A stretch of DNA of 64,000 nucleotides from the NCBI RefSeq assembly GCF_002494345.1, contig NZ_NXNI01000001.1, positions 682,001 to 746,000 of the forward strand. The letters are read 5' to 3'. Source of the stretch: Natrinema ejinorense (GTDB lineage Archaea > Halobacteriota > Halobacteria > Halobacteriales > Natrialbaceae). Position numbers and translations under genes: made by a program. Positions within the stretch are counted from its first letter, which is position 1; every line of letters starts with the position of its first letter. Of this stretch, positions 33,809-41,258 are shown in pieces. The notes beneath the pieces are model-generated. The model searched no databases. It was not told the origin of the DNA and worked only from the letters and a program-made list of their open reading frames with translations.

Positions 33809-34615
33809 ATGAGCGACGACCTCGAGATCCTGTTGACAAACGACGACGGGATCGACAGCACCGGTATCAGGGCACTGCACGACGCCCTCTCCGAGCACGC
33901 CAACGTGACCGTCGTCGCTCCGGCCGACGACCGGAGCGCCTGTGGCCGCTCGCTCTCCCACGAGGTCCAGGTCGACGAACGCGAGCTAGGGTATGCAGTC
34001 CACGGAACGCCAGCCGACTGCGTCGTCGCCGGCCTCGCCGAACTCGGCCCCTTCCCCGACCTCGTCGTTGCGGGCTGTAACAAGGGCGCGAACCTCGGGG
34101 AGTACGTCCTCGGTCGGTCGGGGACGATCAGCGCGGCCGTCGAGGCCGCCTTCTTCGACGTTCCCGCGATCGCGACGTCGCTGTACGTTCCCGTCGACGA
34201 CACCCCCTTCCAGGAGATCGATGTCACGGCCGACGAGTACGCCGAAGCGGCCCGCGTAACGTCGTATTTCGCCGAACACGCGCTCGAGGCCGGTGTCTTC
34301 GAGCACGCGGCCTATCTCAACATCAACGTCCCGCTCCCGGACGGCGAGCCCGCTCCGATCGAGATCACGCAGCCCTCGAAACGCTACGAGATGGACGCCG
34401 AGCGTGACGGCGCTCACGTCACGCTCCACGACCGCGTCTGGGACGACATGGATCCCGACTCGCTTCCCGATGCAGCGGGAACGGACCGCCGTGCCGTCGT
34501 CGAGGGTCGTATCAGCGTCTCACCGCTGACGGCACCACATTCGACGAACCACCACGAGGTACTCACCGAACTCGCCGACGGGTACCTCGAGACGGTCGCG
34601 TCGGGCGACCGCTGA
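33809..34615 (+). CDS. surE: SurE, 5'/3'-nucleotidase
   Basis: This 268-residue protein has the SurE metal site TNDDGIDS (10-17), the serine of ADDRSACGRSLSHE, and the signature VVAGCNKGANLGEYVLGRSGT with the metal-binding Asn. SurE removes phosphate from nucleoside monophosphates and helps in stationary-phase survival. Length is normal. ATG 33809 follows the Rsm22-like gene by 51 bases on the same strand, and no Shine-Dalgarno is evident. Confidence 0.95.
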   Translation: MSDDLEILLTNDDGIDSTGIRALHDALSEHANVTVVAPADDRSACGRSLSHEVQVDERELGYAVHGTPADCVVAGLAELGPFPDLVVAGCNKGANLGEYVLGRSGTISAAVEAAFFDVPAIATSLYVPVDDTPFQEIDVTADEYAEAARVTSYFAEHALEAGVFEHAAYLNINVPLPDGEPAPIEITQPSKRYEMDAERDGAHVTLHDRVWDDMDPDSLPDAAGTDRRAVVEGRISVSPLTAPHSTNHHEVLTELADGYLETVASGDR

Positions 34616-34884
34616 CGACCGTTCCGACTCGAGTCGCGGTCTGTCTCCGCGGAAATCGGAGACTACCGCAGTATCGGACGGTTGGCAACTCTCGATCGCT
34701 CGGTCAGCGGTGGTCGACGGGTCTGTCGATCGCCGGACGTGATGACTGACTTGCGGGTCGCAAGGTGGCCGCTATTCGATGACGGTACCGTCAGGATAAT
34801 CACAACGTAACCGGTGGAACCCAATCATGTATTATAGTAAACATAAAATCAAGGTAGGTGGGCGTTCAAGCTGTGGTAGTTCCA

Positions 34885-34902
34885 ATGGAGCGTGATCAAT
34901 AG
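34885..34902 (+). CDS. Possible five-residue leader frame before the HTH gene
   Basis: ATG-GAG-CGT-GAT-CAA-TAG ends directly before the ATG at 34903. It sits downstream of an AT-rich promoter (TATTATAGTAAACATAAAAT, about 34830-34850). The GGAG within it may instead serve as the ribosome site of the HTH gene. Chance is a fair explanation. Confidence 0.2.
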   Translation: MERDQ

Positions 34903-35298
34903 ATGGTATTCAATACACTCTGGACCCGCATTTCGTCTCTCTGGAGCAGTTCGGGCGAGGACTCCCGTTCGGGTGAGTCCGCGGCGACATCGAGCGAGGA
35001 ATCGAGCGAGCAAACGGACGACGAGACGTTAAGCTACGCCGAAGAGATCGAGTACGGCGTCGACGAACGCGAACTCCCCGACGAGGACAAGATTCTTCGA
35101 TTACTCGTCAAACGCGGCGGCCGCGTCGACCAATCGACCGTCCGCGAGGAAACCGGCTGGTCCCAGGATCGCCTCGAGGAGGTCATCGACCGCATGGAAG
35201 ACGACGATCAGATCAGCGCGATCACCGTCGGTCGCAAACGCGTAATCTGTCGGCGCGGGTTCGAACCCAACGGCTATCGCGGCCACCTCAACGAGTAA
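34903..35298 (+). CDS. Winged-helix protein (DUF7343-like)
   Basis: This 131-residue protein has a Ser/Glu-rich disordered N-terminal third (about 12-45) and a C-terminal winged helix: EDKILRLLVKRGGRVDQ, STVREETGWSQDRLEEVIDRME and a wing ISAITVGRKRVICRRG. It resembles DUF7343 domains, which in haloarchaea often sit at the end of membrane or export proteins; here no signal or membrane helix is present. A clear AT-rich promoter lies at about 34830-34850. Targets are unknown. Confidence 0.75.
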   Translation: MVFNTLWTRISSLWSSSGEDSRSGESAATSSEESSEQTDDETLSYAEEIEYGVDERELPDEDKILRLLVKRGGRVDQSTVREETGWSQDRLEEVIDRMEDDDQISAITVGRKRVICRRGFEPNGYRGHLNE

Positions 35299-35539
35299 CG
35301 CTCCGGCCAAGCGCCGCGACGGTCTCGCTATTCGACGCTCGGAATCCCGTCAGGGGAGCCGACTGCGGTTTCCGTTCTGCCACGCCCGTCGTCGAGTCGC
35401 GTCCGCGTGCCGCCGACGGGAAGTGTGTCCCTCCTCGGAACGATCGCCTGCGCCCGGCTGTCGGACTCGGTTGCCCGTCGTGACGGGTCGGCTGACGTGA
35501 CCATCATATTTATGGAAGCGAGTTGTGAAGCCAGCTAGC

Positions 35540-35668
35540 ATGCCTTCAGACGAGTTCCTCGATGGAGAATCGCTCACTGGACGACAAGCAGCGGTCATCT
35601 TTGCGGGATTTCTCAGTTTCATTCTCCTCTCCGGCCTCGCGCTGGTCCTCTTCAGAGGGCTGTTCTGA
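35540..35668 (+). CDS. 42-residue single-span membrane protein
   Basis: ATG 35540 opens a 43-codon frame to TGA 35666-35668. Residues 1-16 are polar (MPSDEFLDGESLTGRQ). Residues 17-37 form one membrane helix (AAVIFAGFLSFILLSGLALVL), and the end is FRGLF. A TATA-like CATATTTATG lies about 30 bases upstream (35505-35515), fitting a leaderless or short-leader mRNA. Small single-span proteins of this kind are conserved but uncharacterised in haloarchaea. It is convergent with nreA, 60 bases apart. Confidence 0.65.
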   Translation: MPSDEFLDGESLTGRQAAVIFAGFLSFILLSGLALVLFRGLF

Positions 35669-35728
35669 CGGTCGGCTACCGGCGGGTTCCTGCGCTCTCG
35701 GGATCGGTCTCCCGGTCGCAGTTTCCGG

Positions 35729-37063
35729 TCAGTCTCGAGTCGAAAACGCGTTCAAGTTCGACTGCAAGCCGGCCGCGAGCGCCGATTTGCGCCGCAATCG
35801 TGCCTCCGAGACCGGCAACTGCGTCGCGATCGTCGACACGGCCTCGTGGAAGGTCTCGGCTTCGCCGTACTCGCCGGCGAGCGACCGTCGGTCGCCGCCG
35901 GGAGGGCCGTCGAACGCGTTGCGGACGCTCTCGCGGACCTGCCAGACGCCGACCGGAGCCCAGTAGTCGTCGGACACCTCGCGCAAGACGAGACACTTCG
36001 CCTGCCGACCGATCGACTCGAGGTGCTCGAGGACGCCCAGTCGGGCGGCGTAGTACGCCCCCGCGGTCTCTTCGACGTAACTCGAGCGCCCCTCGTACCC
36101 CTCCGCGGCGCTCGCCATCCAGACGTCGTCGTGGGGGTCGGGGTTCCAGATGCTGCCCGGTGCTTTCATCTCGACGAGCTCGAACTCCCAGTTACCGGGC
36201 GTGAGAACGATCCAGTAGCGGTTGCCGACGTACTCGTTGGCCCAGACCTGCACCTCGTCGATGCTGGGCGCGTTGTGGATGCGACCGCGCAGGAACTTGC
36301 CGATCGCGTCGTCCACCGCGGTGATCGACCACCGCGTGGGTACCAGCCGGCGCTGTTTGGTCTGCCCGAGCGCGCCCGCCGAGAGGATCGAGTTGATATC
36401 GTAGATGTCGAATCCACGCCGGTAGAGGTAGGTCATCGCCCCCTCCGCCCGCCAGTCGTCGTCCTCCAGGGTCTTCTTGATCGGGCGGGGAACGTAGGGG
36501 TTCTCCCGCAACTCCGCGTTGCTGGCAGTGGCCCGAGGCCCACGCGGCGTCGCCACGTCCGTTCCCGCATCGAGCCCGAGGTCCGGTTTGCCGTCCAGCC
36601 CGATCTCGAGGTCGACCGGCCGATCGGCGATGGCGACCTCGCGTTGGACGCCGACGAAGCCGTCCCAGACGTCGTCGACGTTCGGCGTCAGCCGACTCGC
36701 GATGGACGGCGACTCGACGTTCGCACGCTTGCTCGAGTTCAGGAGACCGGTCCGCCGCTGGAGCACGTCGTCGATGGCGTACCCCTGCTGGTACCAGTCG
36801 CCGTCGGTGACGTAGTCCTCGGCGGCGGCCTCGTCGCCGACCGGCGAGAGCAGTCCCACGGGAATGTCGGGATAGTTCGACCGGCCGACGAAAATCGAGG
36901 GCGAGGTCGAGCCGACGAGCGTGTCGCCACTCAGGGCGTCGTCGAACTGGCGTTCGAACTCCTCGAGGTGATCCGTAATCGCGTAGGACTTCTCCTTGGC
37001 GAGGCGTCGACGCTCGGCTTCCGCGTCGGGTTCCAAGTCCTCGATGTAGTCGTCGAGGCGCAT
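35729..37063 (-). CDS. nreA: NreA, archaeal DNA-repair protein with PCNA-interacting tail
   Basis: This 444-residue protein belongs to the archaeal Nre family. It shows SPSIFVGRSNYPDIPVGLLSPV near residue 55, RRGFDIYDINSIL near 220 and YWIVLTPGNWEFELVEMKAPGSIW near 290. The final residues QSNLNAFS (434-441) form a QxxLxxF PCNA-interacting box, as reported for NreA proteins. In Haloferax volcanii, Nre proteins matter for tolerance of DNA damage; the biochemical activity is unknown. With fen it is the second PCNA-box protein in the window. ATG 37063 begins the conserved region. Confidence 0.9.
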   Translation of the reverse strand: MRLDDYIEDLEPDAEAERRRLAKEKSYAITDHLEEFERQFDDALSGDTLVGSTSPSIFVGRSNYPDIPVGLLSPVGDEAAAEDYVTDGDWYQQGYAIDDVLQRRTGLLNSSKRANVESPSIASRLTPNVDDVWDGFVGVQREVAIADRPVDLEIGLDGKPDLGLDAGTDVATPRGPRATASNAELRENPYVPRPIKKTLEDDDWRAEGAMTYLYRRGFDIYDINSILSAGALGQTKQRRLVPTRWSITAVDDAIGKFLRGRIHNAPSIDEVQVWANEYVGNRYWIVLTPGNWEFELVEMKAPGSIWNPDPHDDVWMASAAEGYEGRSSYVEETAGAYYAARLGVLEHLESIGRQAKCLVLREVSDDYWAPVGVWQVRESVRNAFDGPPGGDRRSLAGEYGEAETFHEAVSTIATQLPVSEARLRRKSALAAGLQSNLNAFSTRD

Positions 37064-37153
37064 TCATCGATACCACGCGGGGCACGGCTTTGAATGTTGA
37101 GTTCTGGAGGGCCGACGACCGTCAGTCACCGACCGGGGAAGATGTCAGAGGCA

Positions 37154-37186
37154 GAGGTTCGGGTGGGCGTCGGATCACCGAACCTC
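37154..37186. promoter_or_regulatory. Inverted repeat between nreA and the quinone oxidoreductase gene
   Basis: GAGGTTCGG and CCGAACCTC (with a looser GTG/CAC extension) face each other around a spacer of about 15 bases. It lies about 90 bases upstream of the nreA start. It could be an operator or an RNA hairpin; the factor is unknown. Confidence 0.4.
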
Positions 37187-37224
37187 ACTCCTTCGTTCGT
37201 ACCGGGTGGTAAAATACCCGTCAG

Positions 37225-37249
37225 CGCGTTTTCAGAGTCGGAAAACGCG
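37225..37249. promoter_or_regulatory. Perfect 9-bp inverted repeat
   Basis: CGCGTTTTC-AGAGTCG-GAAAACGCG is a perfect palindrome with a 7-base spacer, in the divergent region between nreA and the quinone oxidoreductase gene, about 100 bases upstream of ATG 37353. The T-run in one arm also allows a terminator reading. Confidence 0.45.
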
Positions 37250-37352
37250 GTGGCGCGCCGCCGCTGACTGTCCATAGCCACGCGACGCTCGAGGCGTGTC
37301 CGCTGCCGCCACGTGCACCATTATACGTCCCTGGTACGTTCTCGCAACCAGT

Positions 37353-38315
37353 ATGCGTGCTGTCCGTCTTCACGAACACGGCGACGCGGATGTACTGCAG
37401 GTAGACGAAATCGACCGCCCGGAGCCCGCCGAGGACGAACTCCTGGTCGAGGTCGCGGCTGCGGGGGTCAACCCCGTCGATACCTACTTTCGGGACGGAT
37501 CGTACGAACCGGTCGCCGTTCCCTTCACGCCGGGCGTCGATTTCGCGGGCGTCGTCGCGGACACCGGAGCGGCCGTCGACGACTTCGAGGACGGCGACCG
37601 CGTCTACGGTACCGGGATCGGAAACGCCTCCTCGCAGGGATCCTACGCCGAGTACGCGACGGTCCCGACCGATCGGGTCGTCGAACTCCCCGCCGACGCC
37701 GACCTGACCGAAGCGGGGGCCGCGGGCGTCGCGGCCGTCACCGCCTGGCGCGCGCTGATCGATCACGCCGACCTCGAGCCCGCCGAGTACTGCCTGATCC
37801 ACGGGGGGTCGGGCGGGGTCGGGCACGCCGCCGTCCAGATCGGTGCTGCCGTGAGCGGCCGGGTGATCACGACGGCCGCCGAGGAGTACCACGAGACGCT
37901 GGTCGATCGAGGGGCGGAAACCGTCCTCGACTACGCCCGCGACGATCTCGCGGACGCCGTTCTCGAGGCGTCGGACGGCGGCGTCGACGTCGTCCTCGAT
38001 CACCGGCTCGACGACTATCTACAGTTCGATGCGGACGTCGCCGCGCTGGGCGCTCGCGTGGTCGGCATCGGGGAGCGAAGCCCCGATCCGGGCTTCACGA
38101 ACGACGGTGCCGCCCGGTCGAAGGACGTCTCCTACCAGTTCATGAGCATGTTCAACACGCCGGACCTGCGCGTTCCCCTCCGGGGGATCGGCCACCTCCT
38201 GACCGACGCGGTTTCGATCGACATCGCGCGGACGTACGACCTCGAGGAAGCCGCCGACGCACAGCGTGCTGTCATGGACGATAGCTTCCTCGGAAAACTC
38301 GTCATCGAGCCCTAA
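37353..38315 (+). CDS. Quinone oxidoreductase-like zinc-free alcohol dehydrogenase (MDR family)
   Basis: This 320-residue medium-chain dehydrogenase starts MRAVRLHEHGDADVLQVDEI and has AAAGVNPVDTYFRDG. The NADP-binding motif is HGGSGGVGHAAVQIGAA near residue 155. The catalytic zinc ligands of alcohol dehydrogenases are absent, as in NADPH:quinone reductases (Qor/zeta-crystallin type). Length is normal. A TATA-like TTATAC (37321-37326) lies about 30 bases before ATG 37353, so the mRNA is probably leaderless; this argues against the longer in-frame start at 37296. Confidence 0.9.
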   Translation: MRAVRLHEHGDADVLQVDEIDRPEPAEDELLVEVAAAGVNPVDTYFRDGSYEPVAVPFTPGVDFAGVVADTGAAVDDFEDGDRVYGTGIGNASSQGSYAEYATVPTDRVVELPADADLTEAGAAGVAAVTAWRALIDHADLEPAEYCLIHGGSGGVGHAAVQIGAAVSGRVITTAAEEYHETLVDRGAETVLDYARDDLADAVLEASDGGVDVVLDHRLDDYLQFDADVAALGARVVGIGERSPDPGFTNDGAARSKDVSYQFMSMFNTPDLRVPLRGIGHLLTDAVSIDIARTYDLEEAADAQRAVMDDSFLGKLVIEP

Positions 38316-38352
38316 CGATCGTCGGGCCGTGGCCGATCTACCGCGATCACTT

Positions 38353-38742
38353 TTATATGGGTTCGGAAACCGCGTTCTGTCGATCGAGCAGCGCCCGTCC
38401 GCGATCGCGGAGCGTGACCGTTTCCGTCTCGGTTGCGTAATCGACGACGTCCGCGTTCGCCAACTTCGGGATGTGAGTGTGGTGCAGCGAGATGCTGACG
38501 GCCCGTCGGTCCCTCGAGGAGACATCGGCATGGTCCGAAATTACGTTCGGCTCCGTGCGCGTCTCTCGAGTCGCGATCTCGACTGCGAGCTCCGTGAGCG
38601 TCGCGGACCCACCGACCTCCTCGAGGTATTCCAACACTGCGCGCCGTCGCCGATTCGCCAACAGATCCAGTGCCGTCTCTACGGCGTCGGCACGCTCACC
38701 GAACGTCGTGAGGCTTTCGGGTGAATTCAGTAGCGGGATCAT
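38353..38742 (-). CDS. DUF7344-type winged-helix protein
   Basis: This 129-residue protein has the family pattern: DLLANRRRRAVLEYLEEVGG, TLTELAVEIATRE, then SISLHHTHIPKLANADVVDYATETETVTL. It is a predicted DNA-binding regulator without known target. The ATG at 38742 is followed by a polar lead (about 1-22). A TATA-like TATATATAC on the minus strand (about 38762-38770) lies about 25 bases upstream of the start, the position for a leaderless mRNA. It is convergent with the quinone oxidoreductase gene. Confidence 0.8.
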   Translation of the reverse strand: MIPLLNSPESLTTFGERADAVETALDLLANRRRRAVLEYLEEVGGSATLTELAVEIATRETRTEPNVISDHADVSSRDRRAVSISLHHTHIPKLANADVVDYATETETVTLRDRGRALLDRQNAVSEPI

Positions 38743-38876
38743 ACACCCGGTAGGCCCCGGTTCGTATATATACAGCGTGTGAGTGAGATCGAAACACTAC
38801 GTTCCGTTGGCACTATCGGGGATCGTCGCGTCGACCACCTCTCCCGTGCGATACCGCGACACGAGGGCAAAACGGG

Positions 38877-38967
38877 GACGCGTCGTACGGGCTGGTGTCC
38901 GTCGTTGACGGCGCAACCGCGACCCGTCTTGGGGTTGGACCGGGGCATCGGGCAGGAGACCGTCTCA
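38877..38967 (-). repeat. Palindromic intergenic repeat, copy D
   Basis: This 91-base element is read on the minus strand from the TGA stop of the F420-type monooxygenase gene (TGAGACGGTCTCCTGCCCGAT). A stem built from CCAACCCC / GGCGCAACCGCG-type arms follows, then CAACGACGGACACCAGCCCGTACG. It is the most diverged copy, but the plan, length and position at a stop codon match copies A to C. Confidence 0.72.
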
Positions 38968-39972
38968 GGACAACTCGGCGACTGCTTCCATCGTCGTCCG
39001 CTTGTCTTCCTCGGTCATTCCGTTGACGAAGCCGACGCGAACGGCGTCGACACCCTCGATTTCGCTGTATTCTTCGACCCACTCGCGGACTTCCTCGGGA
39101 GTCCCCGCGGGAGCCAGTTCGTCGAGCACGTCTTCGGGCAAGGCCGCGGCCATCGCGTCGGTATCCCGTTCCTCCCAGGCGGCCCGGATCTCGTCGACGA
39201 CGTCGGGATAGCCCTGCTCGGCGACCGAGTTCCCGTAATACGGGCCGTAGGCCCCGAGCAGGAAGGCGATAGTGCTGCGGGCCTTCTCGCGTGCTACTTC
39301 GCGGTCCTCCGAGGCGATCCCGCGGACGATCGGGGCCACTCGCAGCTCCGAGAGGTCTTTTCCGCCGAGTTCGGCGCCGCGTTCCAGGTCCTCGAGTCGA
39401 TCCCGGAGCCCGTCTCGCGTGAACAGCTGCGGTGCCCAGCCGTCACCGAAGCGACCGGCCATCTCGGTGGCCTTGGGCCCGAGCGTGCCGACATCGATCG
39501 GCGGCGGGTTCTCGCTGGGTCCCCGTTCGTATCCCAGACCGGGGATCTCGAAGATCTCGCCGTCGTAGGCGGGGTTGCCCTCCTCGTAGACCGCGCGCAT
39601 GATCTCGATCACCTCGCGCGTGCGGCGAAGCGGCCGGTCGAACTCCTGGCCGTGCCAGCGTTCCGTGATCGCGGGCGAACTCGGGCCGATGCCGAACCGG
39701 AACCGACCGTCGGCGGCCGCCTGCATCGTCAGCGCGGTCTGGGCGAGCATCGCCGGCGTCCGCCCGTACGGCGAGATGACGTCGTTGGAGATCCCGAGGT
39801 CCTCGGTCCGGTCGGCGGCCAGCGTCAGCGGCGGCACGATGTTCCAGCCCGTCGTCTCTCCGACCGTGATCCGGTCGAAGCCCAGGTCCTCCGCCTGCAC
39901 GGCCCGGTCGGCGACGCCCTGTGGCCGCTCGTAGTCACCGAGTCTGACCAGCAGATCCAGTTCGGCGTTCAC
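38965..39972 (-). CDS. LLM-class F420-dependent oxidoreductase
   Basis: This 335-residue luciferase-like TIM-barrel protein has ELDLLVRLGDYERPQGVAD at the start, GFDRITVGETTGWN near residue 35, RTPAMLAQTALTMQAAADGRF near 80 and the family GIGPSSPAITERWHG. It resembles the methylene-H4MPT-reductase-like F420-dependent enzymes that haloarchaea carry in many copies; the substrate is unknown. GTG 39972 is chosen because GGAGGGGAG lies 4 bases upstream on the minus strand. An in-frame GTG at 40041 would add 23 charged residues. The stop overlaps the end of repeat copy D. Confidence 0.88.
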   Translation of the reverse strand: MNAELDLLVRLGDYERPQGVADRAVQAEDLGFDRITVGETTGWNIVPPLTLAADRTEDLGISNDVISPYGRTPAMLAQTALTMQAAADGRFRFGIGPSSPAITERWHGQEFDRPLRRTREVIEIMRAVYEEGNPAYDGEIFEIPGLGYERGPSENPPPIDVGTLGPKATEMAGRFGDGWAPQLFTRDGLRDRLEDLERGAELGGKDLSELRVAPIVRGIASEDREVAREKARSTIAFLLGAYGPYYGNSVAEQGYPDVVDEIRAAWEERDTDAMAAALPEDVLDELAPAGTPEEVREWVEEYSEIEGVDAVRVGFVNGMTEEDKRTTMEAVAELS

Positions 39973-39976
39973 AGTG

Positions 39977-39985
39977 CTCCCCTCC
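39977..39985 (-). promoter_or_regulatory. Shine-Dalgarno site that sets a GTG start
   Basis: GGAGGGGAG on the minus strand lies 4 bases before GTG 39972 of the F420-type monooxygenase. This supports GTG 39972 over the longer start at 40041. Confidence 0.6.
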
Positions 39986-40133
39986 GCGTCGGCGCTCGAG
40001 TCGCGTCTTGACGTATCATCATCCTTGACCGCGTCACGCACTCACATAAAATTGTAGCGTTTCCGTCCAGTCACGGATTCGGAGACGAACCGATCGGTCG
40101 CGAACTCGTCTCACTGGGTTCCCAGTCGACGGG

Positions 40134-40697
40134 TCAGGGTTCGCCTTCGATCGTCCAGTCCTCGCGAAGCAGTCCGTACTGGATCGTATCGATGTACTCG
40201 CCGTCGACGAATCGGTCCTTTCGGATCCGGCCTTCCTCCTCGAACCCGAGCGATTCGAGCAACCCACGAGAGGCGTCGTTGAAGTCGTACGCCACCGCAC
40301 CGATGGCCGGCGTATCGTACGTTCGGAAGACGTAGTCGACGACCAGCGAGACGGCTTCGCTCCCGAACCCCTCGCCGTGGACCGCTGGGACGAGCCAGTA
40401 GCCGAGTTCGGGACGCCGCCAGTCGGCGTCCGCCACGGAGACGACGCCGATCGGTCGGACGTCGTCGGCATCCGTCGGCTGTCCGGGACCAGCACACTCG
40501 TCGTCGAGACAGACGAGGAACCGATCCGTGTCGTCGTCCTCGAGCAACTCCTCGAGGGTCGACTCGTTCCGTACCGGCGTTCCCAGCGGGTAGCGAAGCT
40601 CGGGATTCGCTGAGGCCCGCTGTAGAAAGCCGATGTCCTCGCGCTCGACCGTTCGGAGCGTCACTCGAGGACCGTTCGTAATTCGGGCTCCCGGCAC
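40134..40697 (-). CDS. GNAT family N-acetyltransferase (RimJ-like)
   Basis: This 187-residue protein has the RimJ/RimL-type pattern: VTLRTVEREDIGFLQRASANPELRYPLG at the N-terminus, RPELGYWLVPAVHGEGFGSEAV with the acetyl-CoA pyrophosphate loop, and AYDFNDASRGLLESLGFEEEGRIRKDRFVDG. It probably acetylates a protein N-terminus or a small amine. No ATG is in frame near the domain start. GTG 40697 (VPGARITNGPR) matches the usual lead of haloarchaeal members; GTG 40661-region (VTLRTVE) is an alternative. Confidence 0.82.
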   Translation of the reverse strand: MPGARITNGPRVTLRTVEREDIGFLQRASANPELRYPLGTPVRNESTLEELLEDDDTDRFLVCLDDECAGPGQPTDADDVRPIGVVSVADADWRRPELGYWLVPAVHGEGFGSEAVSLVVDYVFRTYDTPAIGAVAYDFNDASRGLLESLGFEEEGRIRKDRFVDGEYIDTIQYGLLREDWTIEGEP

Positions 40698-40791
40698 ACT
40701 CGCTGCCGACGGGAGTAATCGACATATGTTTTCTGCACTGAACGATGCGTGGAGAACAGTACCTGCGGCTGCCCTCGAGTGATGGGCAGGG

Positions 40792-41208
40792 TCACGAACT
40801 CGTCGGATCCCCCCGCTCGTTGCCCTCGAGAATCTCCGTACAGAGCCGCCGGGCCGCCTCAAGGTGTTCGCGAGCCTCGTCGTGGGCCGGTTCGTCGGCT
40901 TCGGAGAGGAGGTCGCTGACCGTCTCGACGCGCTCGCGAACGATGTCGGCCTCGAGGTCGCTCGTCGCGGCGTCGCGAGCGACCGCTTCGGCCTCGCCGA
41001 GCCAGCGGCTCGTCGCTCGCTCGAGGGGCAGTTCGGCGGTCGCCTCGAGGTGGCGGGAAAGCGAGCGGGTTCGGTCTTCGAGGGATGTCGACGCGTCACT
41101 GTCGGACGGAGCGGGGGAGGAGTCGTCGGTCACAGTCGGACGTTCGGTCGCGAGCACCGTGATGGTTTCCGCTATCGACCCCGTCCAGAGCGCCCGTCGT
41201 TCCGCCAC
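40792..41208 (-). CDS. Hypothetical acidic helical protein
   Basis: This 138-residue protein is mostly helical and acidic, with a Ser/Asp-rich linker (about 30-45). The C-terminal helices are SRHLEATAELPLERATSRWL, VETVSDLLSEADEPAHDEA and REHLEAARRLCTEILEGN. I do not recognise a characterised family; similar short proteins occur in haloarchaea. The start is GTG 41208, the only plausible one. It is divergent from the FAD oxidase gene at 41259 with only 50 bases between, so the two share a promoter region. Confidence 0.65.
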   Translation of the reverse strand: MAERRALWTGSIAETITVLATERPTVTDDSSPAPSDSDASTSLEDRTRSLSRHLEATAELPLERATSRWLGEAEAVARDAATSDLEADIVRERVETVSDLLSEADEPAHDEAREHLEAARRLCTEILEGNERGDPTSS

Positions 41209-41258
41209 CGTTCGAACTGGTGGGAAACGTTGATACTGGTCGTGACTAACGTGGTCCT

